From contig CAYPPG010000016.1 in the NCBI GenBank assembly GCA_964412555.1, forward strand, positions 1-64,000: DNA of 64,000 nt, written 5' to 3'. A program made the translations under genes and the position numbers. Numbering within the stretch: position 1 is the first letter of the stretch; each line of letters begins with the position of its first letter. The DNA comes from CAYPPG01 sp964412555 (lineage in GTDB: Bacteria; Hinthialibacterota; Hinthialibacteria; Hinthialibacterales; Hinthialibacteraceae). Below, in pieces: positions 25,228 to 34,368 of the stretch. The notes below the pieces were generated by a model. It was not told the origin of the DNA. It did no database searches and saw only the letters and a program-made list of their open reading frames with translations.

Positions 25228-27074
25228 CGCGCACGATGAACATATCGATGTTCGTTTTGCACCCGCTCTTGCCCTTGCCGGCGTATGGATTCCAGTAAAT
25301 CTAGATCTGCAAGAGACTGTCTTACCGTTTCGTTCAGTTCATCGATGGATTGATAGACGAGCATTTCCTTTCCCGGTTCCAATAGTCCTCTCTCCGCATC
25401 TTCCACCCAATCACCGATGACGACACCCCCGGCCATGGGGACATCGAAATCACGGGGATTCAAACAGGTGGGGCACTGATGGCTGTGAATATTGAGGCTC
25501 AGCTTTGCAGAGGCATAACAATCAGCCAGCGCATCCCGTGACACGAATCCGCCATACCGGTCACGATACTGAGGCGGTAATACATCTTTCCAAGAATCCG
25601 GACCAAATACTTTCAAGCCAAGCGGAAGCAAAGATTCGACGATTCGTTTCCGCTTGAGATAGGTTGCGGTGTTGTAGAGAAAATATTCCAGGATGCTGTC
25701 CGGATGGGTCAATCCTTTCTGGGTGGTTTGGCAAAAACTGCGGGCGGCATGTGTGATATACTGCCGCTGTTTTTGCCCGATTTCCATCGTTTGCAAATGG
25801 GATCGAAAAGAATGGGAATAATCTCGGTTCCGCATGTTCTCGACTCTTTCCAGGATTTCGATACAAGTTTTCGGTAAGGTATACAAAAAAGAGCCGACGG
25901 CGGGGAGAGAACCGACATAGGAAATCTCGGCAGCAAATTCTTCACGAACGGTTCCTGCTTTGTCAAACATCGTGGCAACAGGTAAAAAAGCCGTATGACG
26001 AGTTCTTTGTTGAATCCAGGAAAGGTAGGAGCGCTCGATCGTGAACACCCAATCCTGCTCAGACAAATAAAACGGATTGTCCGCATCTTCATAGAGAGTT
26101 GTATCATCCACCAGCAGCGTCGCGCGTGGCCGCTGTATGGCCTCAACGGTGTCCCGGGTAAGACCGATATCTTCCAGCAGAGCGGTGGGTAGTGTATTGA
26201 TGAACAAGAAAAAGTCCGGGCATGTTTCCATCAGATGCCCGACAATTTTGAAGGGACTCGTGAAAGAGGAATCATAGGGTTCAAGATGGGTATCCCACCC
26301 CAATTCCGCAAAACCGGCCAGGAAGGCTTCGGCTATCGGGAAATGGATATAGGACTCACGATGCGTGCAGCTCCATACCGATTTCGGAGGGGAGTTGAGA
26401 GGCCGGCTCATGTGCTCCGTAAAGGTTGTGATCGTTTCTTCAAAACTATGGACGTGTTGCTGGACGGAATCCGCCACGGTTTTTGCTTCGTTCACATAAT
26501 ATTGGGCAATTCTAGGATTGACGGGAAGCGCACCGAGGAAATACTGGATTTCGTGCATGGGGAGTAAAAAAATATATTCACGGGAAATAGAATCCGCTAA
26601 CTCTGTCCGGGCGTTTGGACCGGCAAAGAGAGCGATTCTATCCTGTGCGATAATGTCTTGTGCTTTGAAAAGAGCGAAAAAAGCAGCCCAGGAATACAAA
26701 TCCGGTTCGAATACACCGATTGCCGTGTGGGAGTAATCATCCAGTAACGGATGAGCGTTTAGGAGCGCATGGCCGGCACCCAAGCCGGACAAGACGACAA
26801 AGCGGGAACCTTTTTGAAACAAATCCTGAATTCCACGGCTTTGGGCTTGGATCATTTGTTTTCCCGATTCCGTGGGGAGAAGGATTTTTTCCTTTTCCGC
26901 TTTGACAATTCGGATTCCGGATAGATGGTTGTCTTGTATTGCGATACGCACAGCATGAGCGAATTGCGGTAGGGATTTCAATTGCTCGTATAAAGGCGGG
27001 CGTCGATTTTTGATATGCTGTAGATTGGTTTCCAGCATTTTGAAATGTTGATCGGAAAGTGGGCGCCAAGTCAT
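25191..27074 (-). CDS. CgeB-like glycosyltransferase with DUF115/MptE-like N-terminal region
   Basis: In this 627-residue protein, residues about 60-220 show a Rossmann-like part (FVVLSGLGAGHALL, GVFEPDLYSWAAFF, IALFAGPNA) like the motility-accessory DUF115 family. The rest resembles CgeB-type glycosyltransferases, ending in a GT-B donor domain (SLNIHSHQCPTCLNPRDFDVPMAGG, GLLEPGKEMLVYQSIDELNE). The likely role is transfer of a sugar to a surface glycan or protein. The next gene upstream on the same strand encodes a protein of similar length and plan, so the pair probably arose by duplication. The C-terminal end overlaps the hydrolase gene on the other strand. Confidence 0.78.
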   Translation of the reverse strand: MTWRPLSDQHFKMLETNLQHIKNRRPPLYEQLKSLPQFAHAVRIAIQDNHLSGIRIVKAEKEKILLPTESGKQMIQAQSRGIQDLFQKGSRFVVLSGLGAGHALLNAHPLLDDYSHTAIGVFEPDLYSWAAFFALFKAQDIIAQDRIALFAGPNARTELADSISREYIFLLPMHEIQYFLGALPVNPRIAQYYVNEAKTVADSVQQHVHSFEETITTFTEHMSRPLNSPPKSVWSCTHRESYIHFPIAEAFLAGFAELGWDTHLEPYDSSFTSPFKIVGHLMETCPDFFLFINTLPTALLEDIGLTRDTVEAIQRPRATLLVDDTTLYEDADNPFYLSEQDWVFTIERSYLSWIQQRTRHTAFLPVATMFDKAGTVREEFAAEISYVGSLPAVGSFLYTLPKTCIEILERVENMRNRDYSHSFRSHLQTMEIGQKQRQYITHAARSFCQTTQKGLTHPDSILEYFLYNTATYLKRKRIVESLLPLGLKVFGPDSWKDVLPPQYRDRYGGFVSRDALADCYASAKLSLNIHSHQCPTCLNPRDFDVPMAGGVVIGDWVEDAERGLLEPGKEMLVYQSIDELNETVRQSLADLDLLESIRRQGQERVQNEHRYVHRARQLLAISSKKSS

Positions 27075-27108
27075 GGTTTCTGGATTCCTTCATGAGCAGT
27101 AGTCAAAC

Positions 27109-27191
27109 CGGGTAACAAGGGCAATGCGTCAGTCTGCCCTTGGTTTGCGCGCTATCCGGCATGGGTAGACTACGCTTACCCATGCTACCCG
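27109..27191. repeat. TIR-bearing intergenic element (family R6, copy b)
   Basis: This copy reads CGGGTAAC to GCTACCCG and aligns over its whole length with 17277-17360, including the internal ATCCGGCAWGGGTAGACT block. It lies directly beside the R1 palindrome unit in the gap between the two glycosyltransferase genes. Confidence 0.82.
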
Positions 27192-27193
27192 AG

Positions 27194-27274
27194 GTCACAT
27201 TCAATTCATCGCACGTAGGGGCGGTTCGCGAACCGCCCTACTTTCATCCGAGCGTCACATTCAGTTCTTCGCAC
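27194..27274. repeat. R1 palindrome bracketed by duplicated gene 3' end
   Basis: The R1 palindrome at 27215-27241 has lost one C. On its left, 27194-27214 repeats (19 of 21 bases) the sequence at 27254-27274, which is the end of the adjacent glycosyltransferase gene (codons for ELNVT). The period is 60. The left copy lies outside the gene, so it is a duplicate of coding sequence. Confidence 0.88.
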
Positions 27275-29070
27275 AGCCAGTCGAACCAGCGGTGATAGGT
27301 CCAGTCACGCCGAATCCTCTCATGTGCTTTGCTGCGGATTTCATCCGCTTCCTGGGGATGATGTAGATAATATTGTACCTTCTCCAAAAATTCTTTCTCA
27401 CTGGTGTAATATACCGTCTCTCGATCTTTCTCTAAATAATGGGAGAAATTTCCATCACTTATTTGAAAGCCTCCCATTCCCGGTACATTGAAAAATCGCA
27501 TATTCGGGCCTGTCACATGGCCGATGGATTGGATGTTGACGAAGATGTGCCCATGATGAAATATTTTCGGCTCCTCCTGCATGGGTAAATGCCCTTTGAG
27601 GCAGGATTGAAGTACGGAATTTTTGGGGAGGTATCCCATCCAATCTCCGCCCCACACTCCAAGCCCCAACGGTGCGATTTTTTCCAGCAAGGCGCGCCGT
27701 CTGGCGGCCGAGGCTTGGCACAACAAATAACGGAAAACAGCATATTCCTCTTCTTCGGATTGTATCTGCGGAACCGGATGAGCATCGAGATAATCATAGA
27801 GATTATTCTGCCGGTCAAACGCGCTCAATTCATTTTCGGCTTCTTGAACATAACGTAACAACTCATTCCTGCCCTCCCATCGTTTTCGGAACTCATCGAC
27901 TGCAGGGGAAGAAAGTCCTAATGAGTTTCCGACAAATACAAGGGGAATCTTCCGGCTGGTCGGTGTCGGACGGTTCGAGACATAATCCGCCATCAATGGA
28001 ATGAAAAAAGCATGAGGAGCACCCCGCCGTTCAAAATAGGGAATCAATCCACGGTCGATCAGTGCCGTGTGTTCGCTGGGAAAATAGTTTGTGTCATAAT
28101 ACGCGATATTCGATACCGTTTGAATCCAATGGATATTGGTCGCCTGATAAATTTCCTCCGCGGCCAGTTTCGGAGCGTGATACCCATAGCTGATCACCAT
28201 CTCCGGTTGAAATCTTTCCAACATGTCGAGCAGCGATTTTTCAATGATCCGTTTATATTCCGCTTCATGCGCATCGATACGATATCGGTTGAGAGTCATG
28301 ATTCCGGATTCAACCGACCGCTGCCGTAAGGCGTTGTGAATCGCTTGGATATGAGCGCTGCCCGGTGCTCCGGGCCAGCAATCGATCAATAAAATTCGCC
28401 GGATCGTGCCCGGTTTTTTTTCAATCGAGCGGGACTTGATATGAGAAATTTGCTCTAGACGTTTTGCATGAGTACGCTGGGATTCTTCTTTGTATTTCTG
28501 TAAAAACGACGTCTGATCCACGGCGCATTCCGATTCCGGAGCGACATACACTGCTGGATTTTCAGCGTTGAAAAGCGCATGCTGATGAAGCGAGGCAATG
28601 ATTTCCTCTGTGGTTAATGAACGGATATCGAAAGACAATCGGCCGGTATCCAGTGCTGCCCGCAAGTCAATAAAAGTGAAGCATGCGCGAAGGCGTGCTG
28701 CATCCGGCTCCAAAACCAGAATTCGGAATGTAGGCCGCTGAAACAAGGTTGGGATCGCTGCTGCAAGCGCATACCCGATTGTATTGCCGAGAAGAATCAG
28801 GAGATCGCATTTCTCGATATGTTCCGCAATTGTAGTTCGCAGCCGATTCAATTCCTCTTGTGGATTTTCTTTGCCGAAGAGCCATCGGGGAGAGGATTCA
28901 TTCGTACGACAGCGGATCAGGGTACCCTGTTGTTGAAAAAGAAGCGCATTCGAAGGAACGCTGCTTTGAACTACATTCAACAACTCCTTATTCATCACCG
29001 TCAAATAAGAGAGATTTTGTTGGAGTACCGGTGTTTGGATAGATTGAAGAGGAATCCACTCATTCGTCAC
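27244..29070 (-). CDS. CgeB-like glycosyltransferase, second copy
   Basis: The protein has 608 residues in three parts. The N-terminal half includes CDLLILLGNTIGYALAAAIP and RILVLEPDAARLRACF, a DUF115-like part as in the neighbour. The middle GT-B half contains RRILLIDCWPGAPGSAHIQAIHN and QPEMVISYGYHAPKL. The C-terminal part has FVNIQSIGHVTGPNMRFFNVPGMGGF and a DRETVYYTSEKEFLEKV stretch typical of CgeB/Glyco_trans_1_2 proteins. It starts with GTG 29070; the in-frame ATG at 28995 is an alternative, as no strong ribosome-binding site was seen for either. Its last codons were copied in the R1 repeat unit just downstream. It probably decorates a surface structure together with the neighbour. Confidence 0.76.
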   Translation of the reverse strand: MTNEWIPLQSIQTPVLQQNLSYLTVMNKELLNVVQSSVPSNALLFQQQGTLIRCRTNESSPRWLFGKENPQEELNRLRTTIAEHIEKCDLLILLGNTIGYALAAAIPTLFQRPTFRILVLEPDAARLRACFTFIDLRAALDTGRLSFDIRSLTTEEIIASLHQHALFNAENPAVYVAPESECAVDQTSFLQKYKEESQRTHAKRLEQISHIKSRSIEKKPGTIRRILLIDCWPGAPGSAHIQAIHNALRQRSVESGIMTLNRYRIDAHEAEYKRIIEKSLLDMLERFQPEMVISYGYHAPKLAAEEIYQATNIHWIQTVSNIAYYDTNYFPSEHTALIDRGLIPYFERRGAPHAFFIPLMADYVSNRPTPTSRKIPLVFVGNSLGLSSPAVDEFRKRWEGRNELLRYVQEAENELSAFDRQNNLYDYLDAHPVPQIQSEEEEYAVFRYLLCQASAARRRALLEKIAPLGLGVWGGDWMGYLPKNSVLQSCLKGHLPMQEEPKIFHHGHIFVNIQSIGHVTGPNMRFFNVPGMGGFQISDGNFSHYLEKDRETVYYTSEKEFLEKVQYYLHHPQEADEIRSKAHERIRRDWTYHRWFDWLCEELNVTLG

Positions 29071-29287
29071 GATATCGGTTTTTCATCTGTTAAAGAGTTT
29101 TTGACTATTATACCGGATATTTCCCAATTTCGATTTCAAGCCGCTATGCAAAGAATTCCATCTGAAAGTTCCGGCAAAAAAAGAAACGGGGCAGGCGGAA
29201 AAGCAACAAAAGGAGGAGAATGATCGTTTGTGCGTATCTCTGGGATTTGAAACAGCCCGCCCCTTGATATTTATGATCGAACCATGA

Positions 29288-30607
29288 TCAACGTTCTTTT
29301 TTCAGATTACTGAATAACGATTTGGACATTTGGGGAAGATTGCTCTTCGAGGACGACTCGAATCGCGGTTTGGATTCCCCGAAGGATGACGAACTTCCTT
29401 TTTGCGCAAATACCACTTCGCCGAGTTCTTCCTTGTCTTCCTCGACAGTCTCACCCAGTCCTCTTTTTTCGACGTAGGGCAATGGAGTTTTCAGTGTGTG
29501 GCGACGGTCCTGCATTTTCGGACGTTCTTCCTGACGGGATTTGGAGTATTCGCGTTTTTCATGCTGCGTGGCGCCTGTGGCGAGAATCGTGACTTTCATA
29601 TCTTCCTGTAAGTCAGGATTGATTACCACACCAAAGATGATGTTGGCATCGCCGTCCGCTTTTTCCCGCACGTGTTTTGTGATGGCTTTATCGATTTCAA
29701 GCAGTTTCACGTCGGAACCGCTGGTGATATTGATCAAGATTCCTTTCGCCCCTTGAATGACTTGTTCTTCCATCAACGGACTGCTGGAGGCTTGTTTGAA
29801 GGCCTCTTCGGCGCGTTCCGGTCCATGGCCGTATCCGACCCCCATGACGGCACCACCCGCCGTATCCATGATGGCTTTGATATCGGCGAAGTCGAGGTTG
29901 ATCAAGCCCGGCCGTGTGATGAGATCGGAGATCGACTGCACGCATTGTTTCAAAACGGAATCGGCCACTTTGAAAGCATCGATCAATGTCGTATTCTCGT
30001 CGACCACCGTAATCAGCCGTTGGTTGGGAACCGTGATGAGGGTATCCACTTTCTTTCGTAGAATCTGCTGTCCTTTTTCCGCATGATTGCGGCGGACGGT
30101 TCCTTCAAACTCAAACGGTTTGGTCGTGATCGCGACGCTCAAGGCACCAAGTTCCTTGATGACATCGGCGAGGACGGAGGATGCGCCGGTGCCGGTTCCA
30201 CCGCCCAGTCCGGCTGTAATGAAAACCAAATCGGCGCCTTCCAATTCCGACCGCAGCAAATCGCGGTCTTCATTCGCCGCTTGTTCCCCCAAGACAGGAT
30301 TGGCGCCGGTGCCAAGCCCTTTGGTAATGCTTTTGCCGATGTGAATTTTGCGCGGAGTTTTAGCTCGATGGAGCGCTTGGATATCCGTGTTGACCACGAT
30401 AAATTCCACTCCTTCCAGCGATCCATCCTGCATGGAATCCACTGCATTGCTGCCGCCTCCTCCCACGCCCACGACGGTGATCTTCGGACCATCCCCCCCC
30501 AAATCCGGCTGCAATCCGTCGACCAATTCAATCATATCCCGTCTGCCCTGCTCGAATTCCTCATGTCTGTCCTCATGATCATAATCATTTGCCAATTCGA
30601 TATTCAT
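29288..30607 (-). CDS. ftsZ: cell division GTPase FtsZ
   Basis: FtsZ forms the cytokinetic ring. The 439-residue protein has GVGGGGSNAV (about 47-56), the tubulin signature GGGTGTG at 135-141, NTDIQAL and the VPNQRL/NLDFADIKAIM blocks. An N-terminal extension of about 40 acidic residues precedes the GTPase domain, longer than in model species. The C-terminal linker is charged, and the last residues, LPQMSKSLFSNLKKER, do not match the usual DIPxFLR-type tail that binds FtsA and ZipA. AAGGAG precedes ATG 30607. It is the last gene of the dcw cluster, 204 bases after ftsA. Confidence 0.97.
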   Translation of the reverse strand: MNIELANDYDHEDRHEEFEQGRRDMIELVDGLQPDLGGDGPKITVVGVGGGGSNAVDSMQDGSLEGVEFIVVNTDIQALHRAKTPRKIHIGKSITKGLGTGANPVLGEQAANEDRDLLRSELEGADLVFITAGLGGGTGTGASSVLADVIKELGALSVAITTKPFEFEGTVRRNHAEKGQQILRKKVDTLITVPNQRLITVVDENTTLIDAFKVADSVLKQCVQSISDLITRPGLINLDFADIKAIMDTAGGAVMGVGYGHGPERAEEAFKQASSSPLMEEQVIQGAKGILINITSGSDVKLLEIDKAITKHVREKADGDANIIFGVVINPDLQEDMKVTILATGATQHEKREYSKSRQEERPKMQDRRHTLKTPLPYVEKRGLGETVEEDKEELGEVVFAQKGSSSSFGESKPRFESSSKSNLPQMSKSLFSNLKKER

Positions 30608-30811
30608 GTGCCTTCTCCTTTATTTTTTATCTATATAAATTCACATTCATGTATTTGGATCGTTCCAGTCCTTCTGAGAAATCGCTCCATGGTCCGTCAC
30701 GGGCAAAGATTCGTTCGAAAAAACCGGACATTCCTTTTGAAACCTTGGAGGATATCGTTCGCATCAACGAACATACATCTAAGCCATGCCTTATCCCCCA
30801 AGGCAGTTCCG

Positions 30812-32053
30812 TCAAAATCGTTCGTGAACCCACTGTACTACCCTCCGTACTACACGTCTCATCCCGGTTCCGTATAATGCCAGTTGTTGGTCCCGCCGCT
30901 CGAAGCCGTGATGCAGCAAACCAATGACAGATGCATACAACGGACTGGAAATCAGGCTTTCATACCCGACGACTCCGTTCGGGTATCCGAGATGGATATC
31001 CCGTTTGATCATGTTCTTGGCTTTGTCGCGAATACCGTCCATCAGGGCGGAGCCACCTGTCAACATGATTCCGGCAAACAACATTCCCAATAAATCACGG
31101 GCACGCAGAACCCGGATGACTTCTTCCAGAATCTGTTCCATCCGGGCTTCGATCACCTCGCACAGAAGCCGTTTTTTCACGACAATGGTTCGGCGGTTCT
31201 TGAATCGAATCACTTCGAGAAGTTCTTCGGGATCGATGCTTTCCGAAAATGTGGAGCCGGAGTATTTTTTCAGGTTTTCCGCATTCTCCAACGGCGTTTG
31301 AAAATAATGGTTGATATCGCGGGTAATATACTCTCCGCCGATTTCCAATGTCTCGCTGTGATAGATACTCCCTTCGAAATAAACGAGAAGCGAAGTCGTT
31401 TCCCCACCGATATCGACCAAGGCGATACCGGACTTCTTTTCTTCCTCTGTCAAAACCGATTTTCCGGCCGCGATGACTTGAGAAGCCATTCCTTCGACGT
31501 TGTAACCCGCCATCGTGACAGCGCGTTTTATGTTTTTTAGAATTGACTGCCGCCCGGTAATCACATGCAAATCGATTTCGAGCATGCTGCCTTCCATCCC
31601 GATCGGATCCCGGATGTAGGGAGTATCATCCAAACGAAACCAGCGAGGGATGGCGTGCATCATGACACAATCCTTCGGAACAGTTTTATTGACCGCGATA
31701 TGAGTCGCCTGCTCTACATCGTCTTGGCTGACCGTTCGACCATGGGTTGATAACACCAAGGATCCAACGGTGTTGTGACTCTGAATGAAATTGCCGGATA
31801 CTCCCACATACGCGTTCCGAATCTCGGAATGGGGAGGAACTTGGCTCAAGGCTTTTTGTGTCGCTTTTGTTGTCGAGTCGACGATTTCATCCAGATCCAC
31901 GATTCCATTGGCGGACAATCCATAACAAGGATGCGCCCCGACACCCAAAATTTCGATCGCTCGTCTGTCATTTCGTTTGGCCGCCACCGAACAGACTTTG
32001 GTCGTGCCGATATCGATAGCCAATAAATTATCAAAATCCACTGCATTTTTCAT
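30812..32053 (-). CDS. ftsA: cell division protein FtsA
   Basis: FtsA is an actin-fold ATPase that tethers FtsZ to the membrane. Its 413 residues include the phosphate-1 loop LLAIDIGTTKVCSV, IALVDIGGETTSLLVY and the adenosine loop IMLTGGSALMDGI. The C-terminus GMRRVVRRVVQWVHERF is a basic amphipathic helix, as expected of the membrane-targeting sequence. It follows ftsQ with a four-base gap on the minus strand. The normal order ftsQ-ftsA-ftsZ is preserved. Confidence 0.96.
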   Translation of the reverse strand: MKNAVDFDNLLAIDIGTTKVCSVAAKRNDRRAIEILGVGAHPCYGLSANGIVDLDEIVDSTTKATQKALSQVPPHSEIRNAYVGVSGNFIQSHNTVGSLVLSTHGRTVSQDDVEQATHIAVNKTVPKDCVMMHAIPRWFRLDDTPYIRDPIGMEGSMLEIDLHVITGRQSILKNIKRAVTMAGYNVEGMASQVIAAGKSVLTEEEKKSGIALVDIGGETTSLLVYFEGSIYHSETLEIGGEYITRDINHYFQTPLENAENLKKYSGSTFSESIDPEELLEVIRFKNRRTIVVKKRLLCEVIEARMEQILEEVIRVLRARDLLGMLFAGIMLTGGSALMDGIRDKAKNMIKRDIHLGYPNGVVGYESLISSPLYASVIGLLHHGFERRDQQLALYGTGMRRVVRRVVQWVHERF

Positions 32054-32057
32054 TGTT

Positions 32058-32969
32058 TCATCCGTCCACTGCCGGTACTTGACTCAATCGGGGATTGTTT
32101 TGTGTATATAGCTTTTTCCATTGCGGTCCTTCACTTTCATCCCAACGGACCGCAAAACCGTGCTCCGGAAATCGAGCATCCACATAAATGGCTCGAAGAT
32201 TATTCTTTTCCAATGCATCCCAAAACGCACATATTTTTTTCTCTAAATCCGGAGATACCAAATCTCGCAAGACCAAGACACCGATTCTCCGGCGGTAATG
32301 TAAGATTAAATTTCCATCGGTTTTCCATTCAGCTTCGGCAATTTCCGTAAACATAACTTCATAATGGGTTCGCAATTTTTGAAGGAGATATAACCCTTGC
32401 AGGATCATGGGATTGGCAATCTTGGCTCCCGGTTCGAAAGAAACGGACAAATCTCCGCTCATGATGGGCGTCGTCAGCACGAGATCGATGTCGTCTTTTT
32501 GGTTTTGGGGGACGCGTTTTTGGAATTCATTTCCCATCATTGCCGGCAACATAACCCCATCGACATCCAAACCGTATAACATGTGGTCTTCCGGATTGTG
32601 GATCAATACAAGAGGATTGCGCTCCTCGATCATGATGTGGATTCGCCGTGGAGGTATTCGTTGAATGCCAACCCGCCGGATGCGCGGATGGGATTCAAGC
32701 CGTTTGCCCAATTCTTCCAAATCCACCAGCCAAACATTGGTACCCGGTGCGATCCCCGATAAGGCGAGAATCGCTTGTTGATCGACATGCCGGTTTCCCG
32801 TGACTGTAATTTCTTGGACGGTAAAATCGGACGAGTTCACCATGAATCGAAGCAGATCGAATGCCACAAGAATGGCCCCAGCGATAATGGCGCCTAACAA
32901 AACCATACGACAGAAAGTGTGAATGGCATGCTTGATGGACATGAGAAAATTCGGAATCCATTTAGCCAT
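32058..32969 (-). CDS. ftsQ: cell division protein FtsQ
   Basis: FtsQ connects early and late divisome proteins in the periplasm. The 303-residue protein has a short cytoplasmic tail, one membrane helix (about 20-42) and a POTRA domain (about 50-120: FTVQEITVTGNRHVDQQAIL, RIRRVGIQRIPPRRIHIMIEER). A C-terminal FtsQ domain contains a VDGVMLP-type loop. AAGGAGGAAAG precedes ATG 32969. The start overlaps the murC stop by eight bases, a coupling typical of dcw genes. Confidence 0.95.
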   Translation of the reverse strand: MAKWIPNFLMSIKHAIHTFCRMVLLGAIIAGAILVAFDLLRFMVNSSDFTVQEITVTGNRHVDQQAILALSGIAPGTNVWLVDLEELGKRLESHPRIRRVGIQRIPPRRIHIMIEERNPLVLIHNPEDHMLYGLDVDGVMLPAMMGNEFQKRVPQNQKDDIDLVLTTPIMSGDLSVSFEPGAKIANPMILQGLYLLQKLRTHYEVMFTEIAEAEWKTDGNLILHYRRRIGVLVLRDLVSPDLEKKICAFWDALEKNNLRAIYVDARFPEHGFAVRWDESEGPQWKKLYTQNNPRLSQVPAVDG

Positions 32970-34368
32970 TTCTTTCCTCCTCCTTTCTGCCGTGTTGATC
33001 CAAAAATTGGGTGCCTACTTTCCAAATATCGCCGGCTCCGATCGTTACGAGAACATCACCGACACGGGTAATGTCATTGAGAAAATCCGGGATTTCTCCG
33101 AGATGAGGAATATACACAGCCGGCACCTGTTTTTTTCTCACTGCATGAACCAACAATTCGCCGCTGACCTTGGGGATGGGATTCTCCCGTGCTCCATAAA
33201 TATCGGTCAGGATGAGCAAATCCAAACCGGCAAACGAGTCGCTGAACTCCTCATGAAGGTGAAGCGTCCGCGAATACAAATGAGGTTGAAAGATACCGAT
33301 GATCCGTAGGGGACGGCGTTCCCGCAGTGCTTCGATCGTGGCGCGTATTTCATTGGGGTGATGAGCATAGTCGTCGATCACCGTCACACCGCCGGTGGCG
33401 CCTTTGTATTCCATTCTCCGTTTCACACTTTGGAATGTACGCAGCGATTCCGCCATTTTTTCAAAGGGAATCCCGATGATTTCCCCCGCACAAACGGCCG
33501 CCAGAGCATTATGGCAATTGATCCTGCCATTGACGTTGAGGTGCAAACGGCCGGCGGGACGGTCCTTAATCGACACGCTGCAGCCGCATCCCGAATCATG
33601 ATGCGCATACTCAAAAGCCCGAACATCTGCTTGTTCTGAAAAACCGTACGTCATACTTTGACGTTGTTCGGGAATCGTCAACTTTTGCGTATGCTCACAA
33701 TCTACCGAATAGACGATCCATCCTTCCGCCTTCCCTCCATCGAGAAATGCTTGAAATCGCTCGACGATGGAATCGAATTCTTTATAATAATCGAGATGAT
33801 CGGAATCGAGATTGTTGACTATGCTGATTTCCGGTTTCAAATGAAGGAAGGAACCATCGCTTTCATCCCCCTCGGCCACCGCCCATTCTCCTTTTCCAAC
33901 CACCGCATTGCCCCCGAGAGATGCACAATCACCTCCGATAAATGCAGTCGGATCAAAATCGTTGTCGCGCAGCATATGCGTGATCATGGCAGTGACTGTA
34001 GTCTTGCCGTGCATACCGGTCACCACGATCGGCCGGTAGTGCGACAACAAATGTCCGAGCATCTGTGCCCGGCTCCAAATGGGAATCCCTCGCGAACGGG
34101 CCGCTTCGAGTTCCACATTGTTCCGCGGGATTGCCGAGGATACGACCAACAACGATGTATCTTCAATATTTTTCGCCCGGTGTTCATATTCGATTTTGAT
34201 ACCCTGCGCCTCTAGCCGTTCGGTCACTTCATTCTTTATTTTGTCGGAACCGGTAATGACGAATCCACGATCGGCAAGCACCGGCACCAAGGCGCTCACA
34301 CCGATTCCACCGATTCCAACCATGTGGATGTGGTGTATATTGTCCAATGCATCCATCGTGTTCATCAT
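32962..34368 (-). CDS. murC: UDP-N-acetylmuramate--L-alanine ligase
   Basis: MurC adds L-alanine to UDP-MurNAc, the first step of stem-peptide assembly. N-terminal HMVGIGGIGVSALVPVL binds the uridine nucleotide. The ATP site GMHGKTTVTAMITHML is near residue 115, AEGDESDGSFL follows, and VIDDYAHHPNEIRATI lies in the C-terminal domain. From ATG 34368 the protein has 468 residues; this ATG overlaps the murG stop as ATGA and was preferred to ATG 34383. It is followed directly by ftsQ without murB or ddl, which commonly sit between them. Confidence 0.96.
   Translation of the reverse strand: MMNTMDALDNIHHIHMVGIGGIGVSALVPVLADRGFVITGSDKIKNEVTERLEAQGIKIEYEHRAKNIEDTSLLVVSSAIPRNNVELEAARSRGIPIWSRAQMLGHLLSHYRPIVVTGMHGKTTVTAMITHMLRDNDFDPTAFIGGDCASLGGNAVVGKGEWAVAEGDESDGSFLHLKPEISIVNNLDSDHLDYYKEFDSIVERFQAFLDGGKAEGWIVYSVDCEHTQKLTIPEQRQSMTYGFSEQADVRAFEYAHHDSGCGCSVSIKDRPAGRLHLNVNGRINCHNALAAVCAGEIIGIPFEKMAESLRTFQSVKRRMEYKGATGGVTVIDDYAHHPNEIRATIEALRERRPLRIIGIFQPHLYSRTLHLHEEFSDSFAGLDLLILTDIYGARENPIPKVSGELLVHAVRKKQVPAVYIPHLGEIPDFLNDITRVGDVLVTIGAGDIWKVGTQFLDQHGRKEEERNG

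Noticed and set aside
30627..30833. 68-residue frame between ftsA and ftsZ
   Set aside because: It overlaps the end of ftsA from a GTG without a ribosome-binding site. An internal ATG gives 34 residues with a helical start, but I found no evidence that it is a gene.
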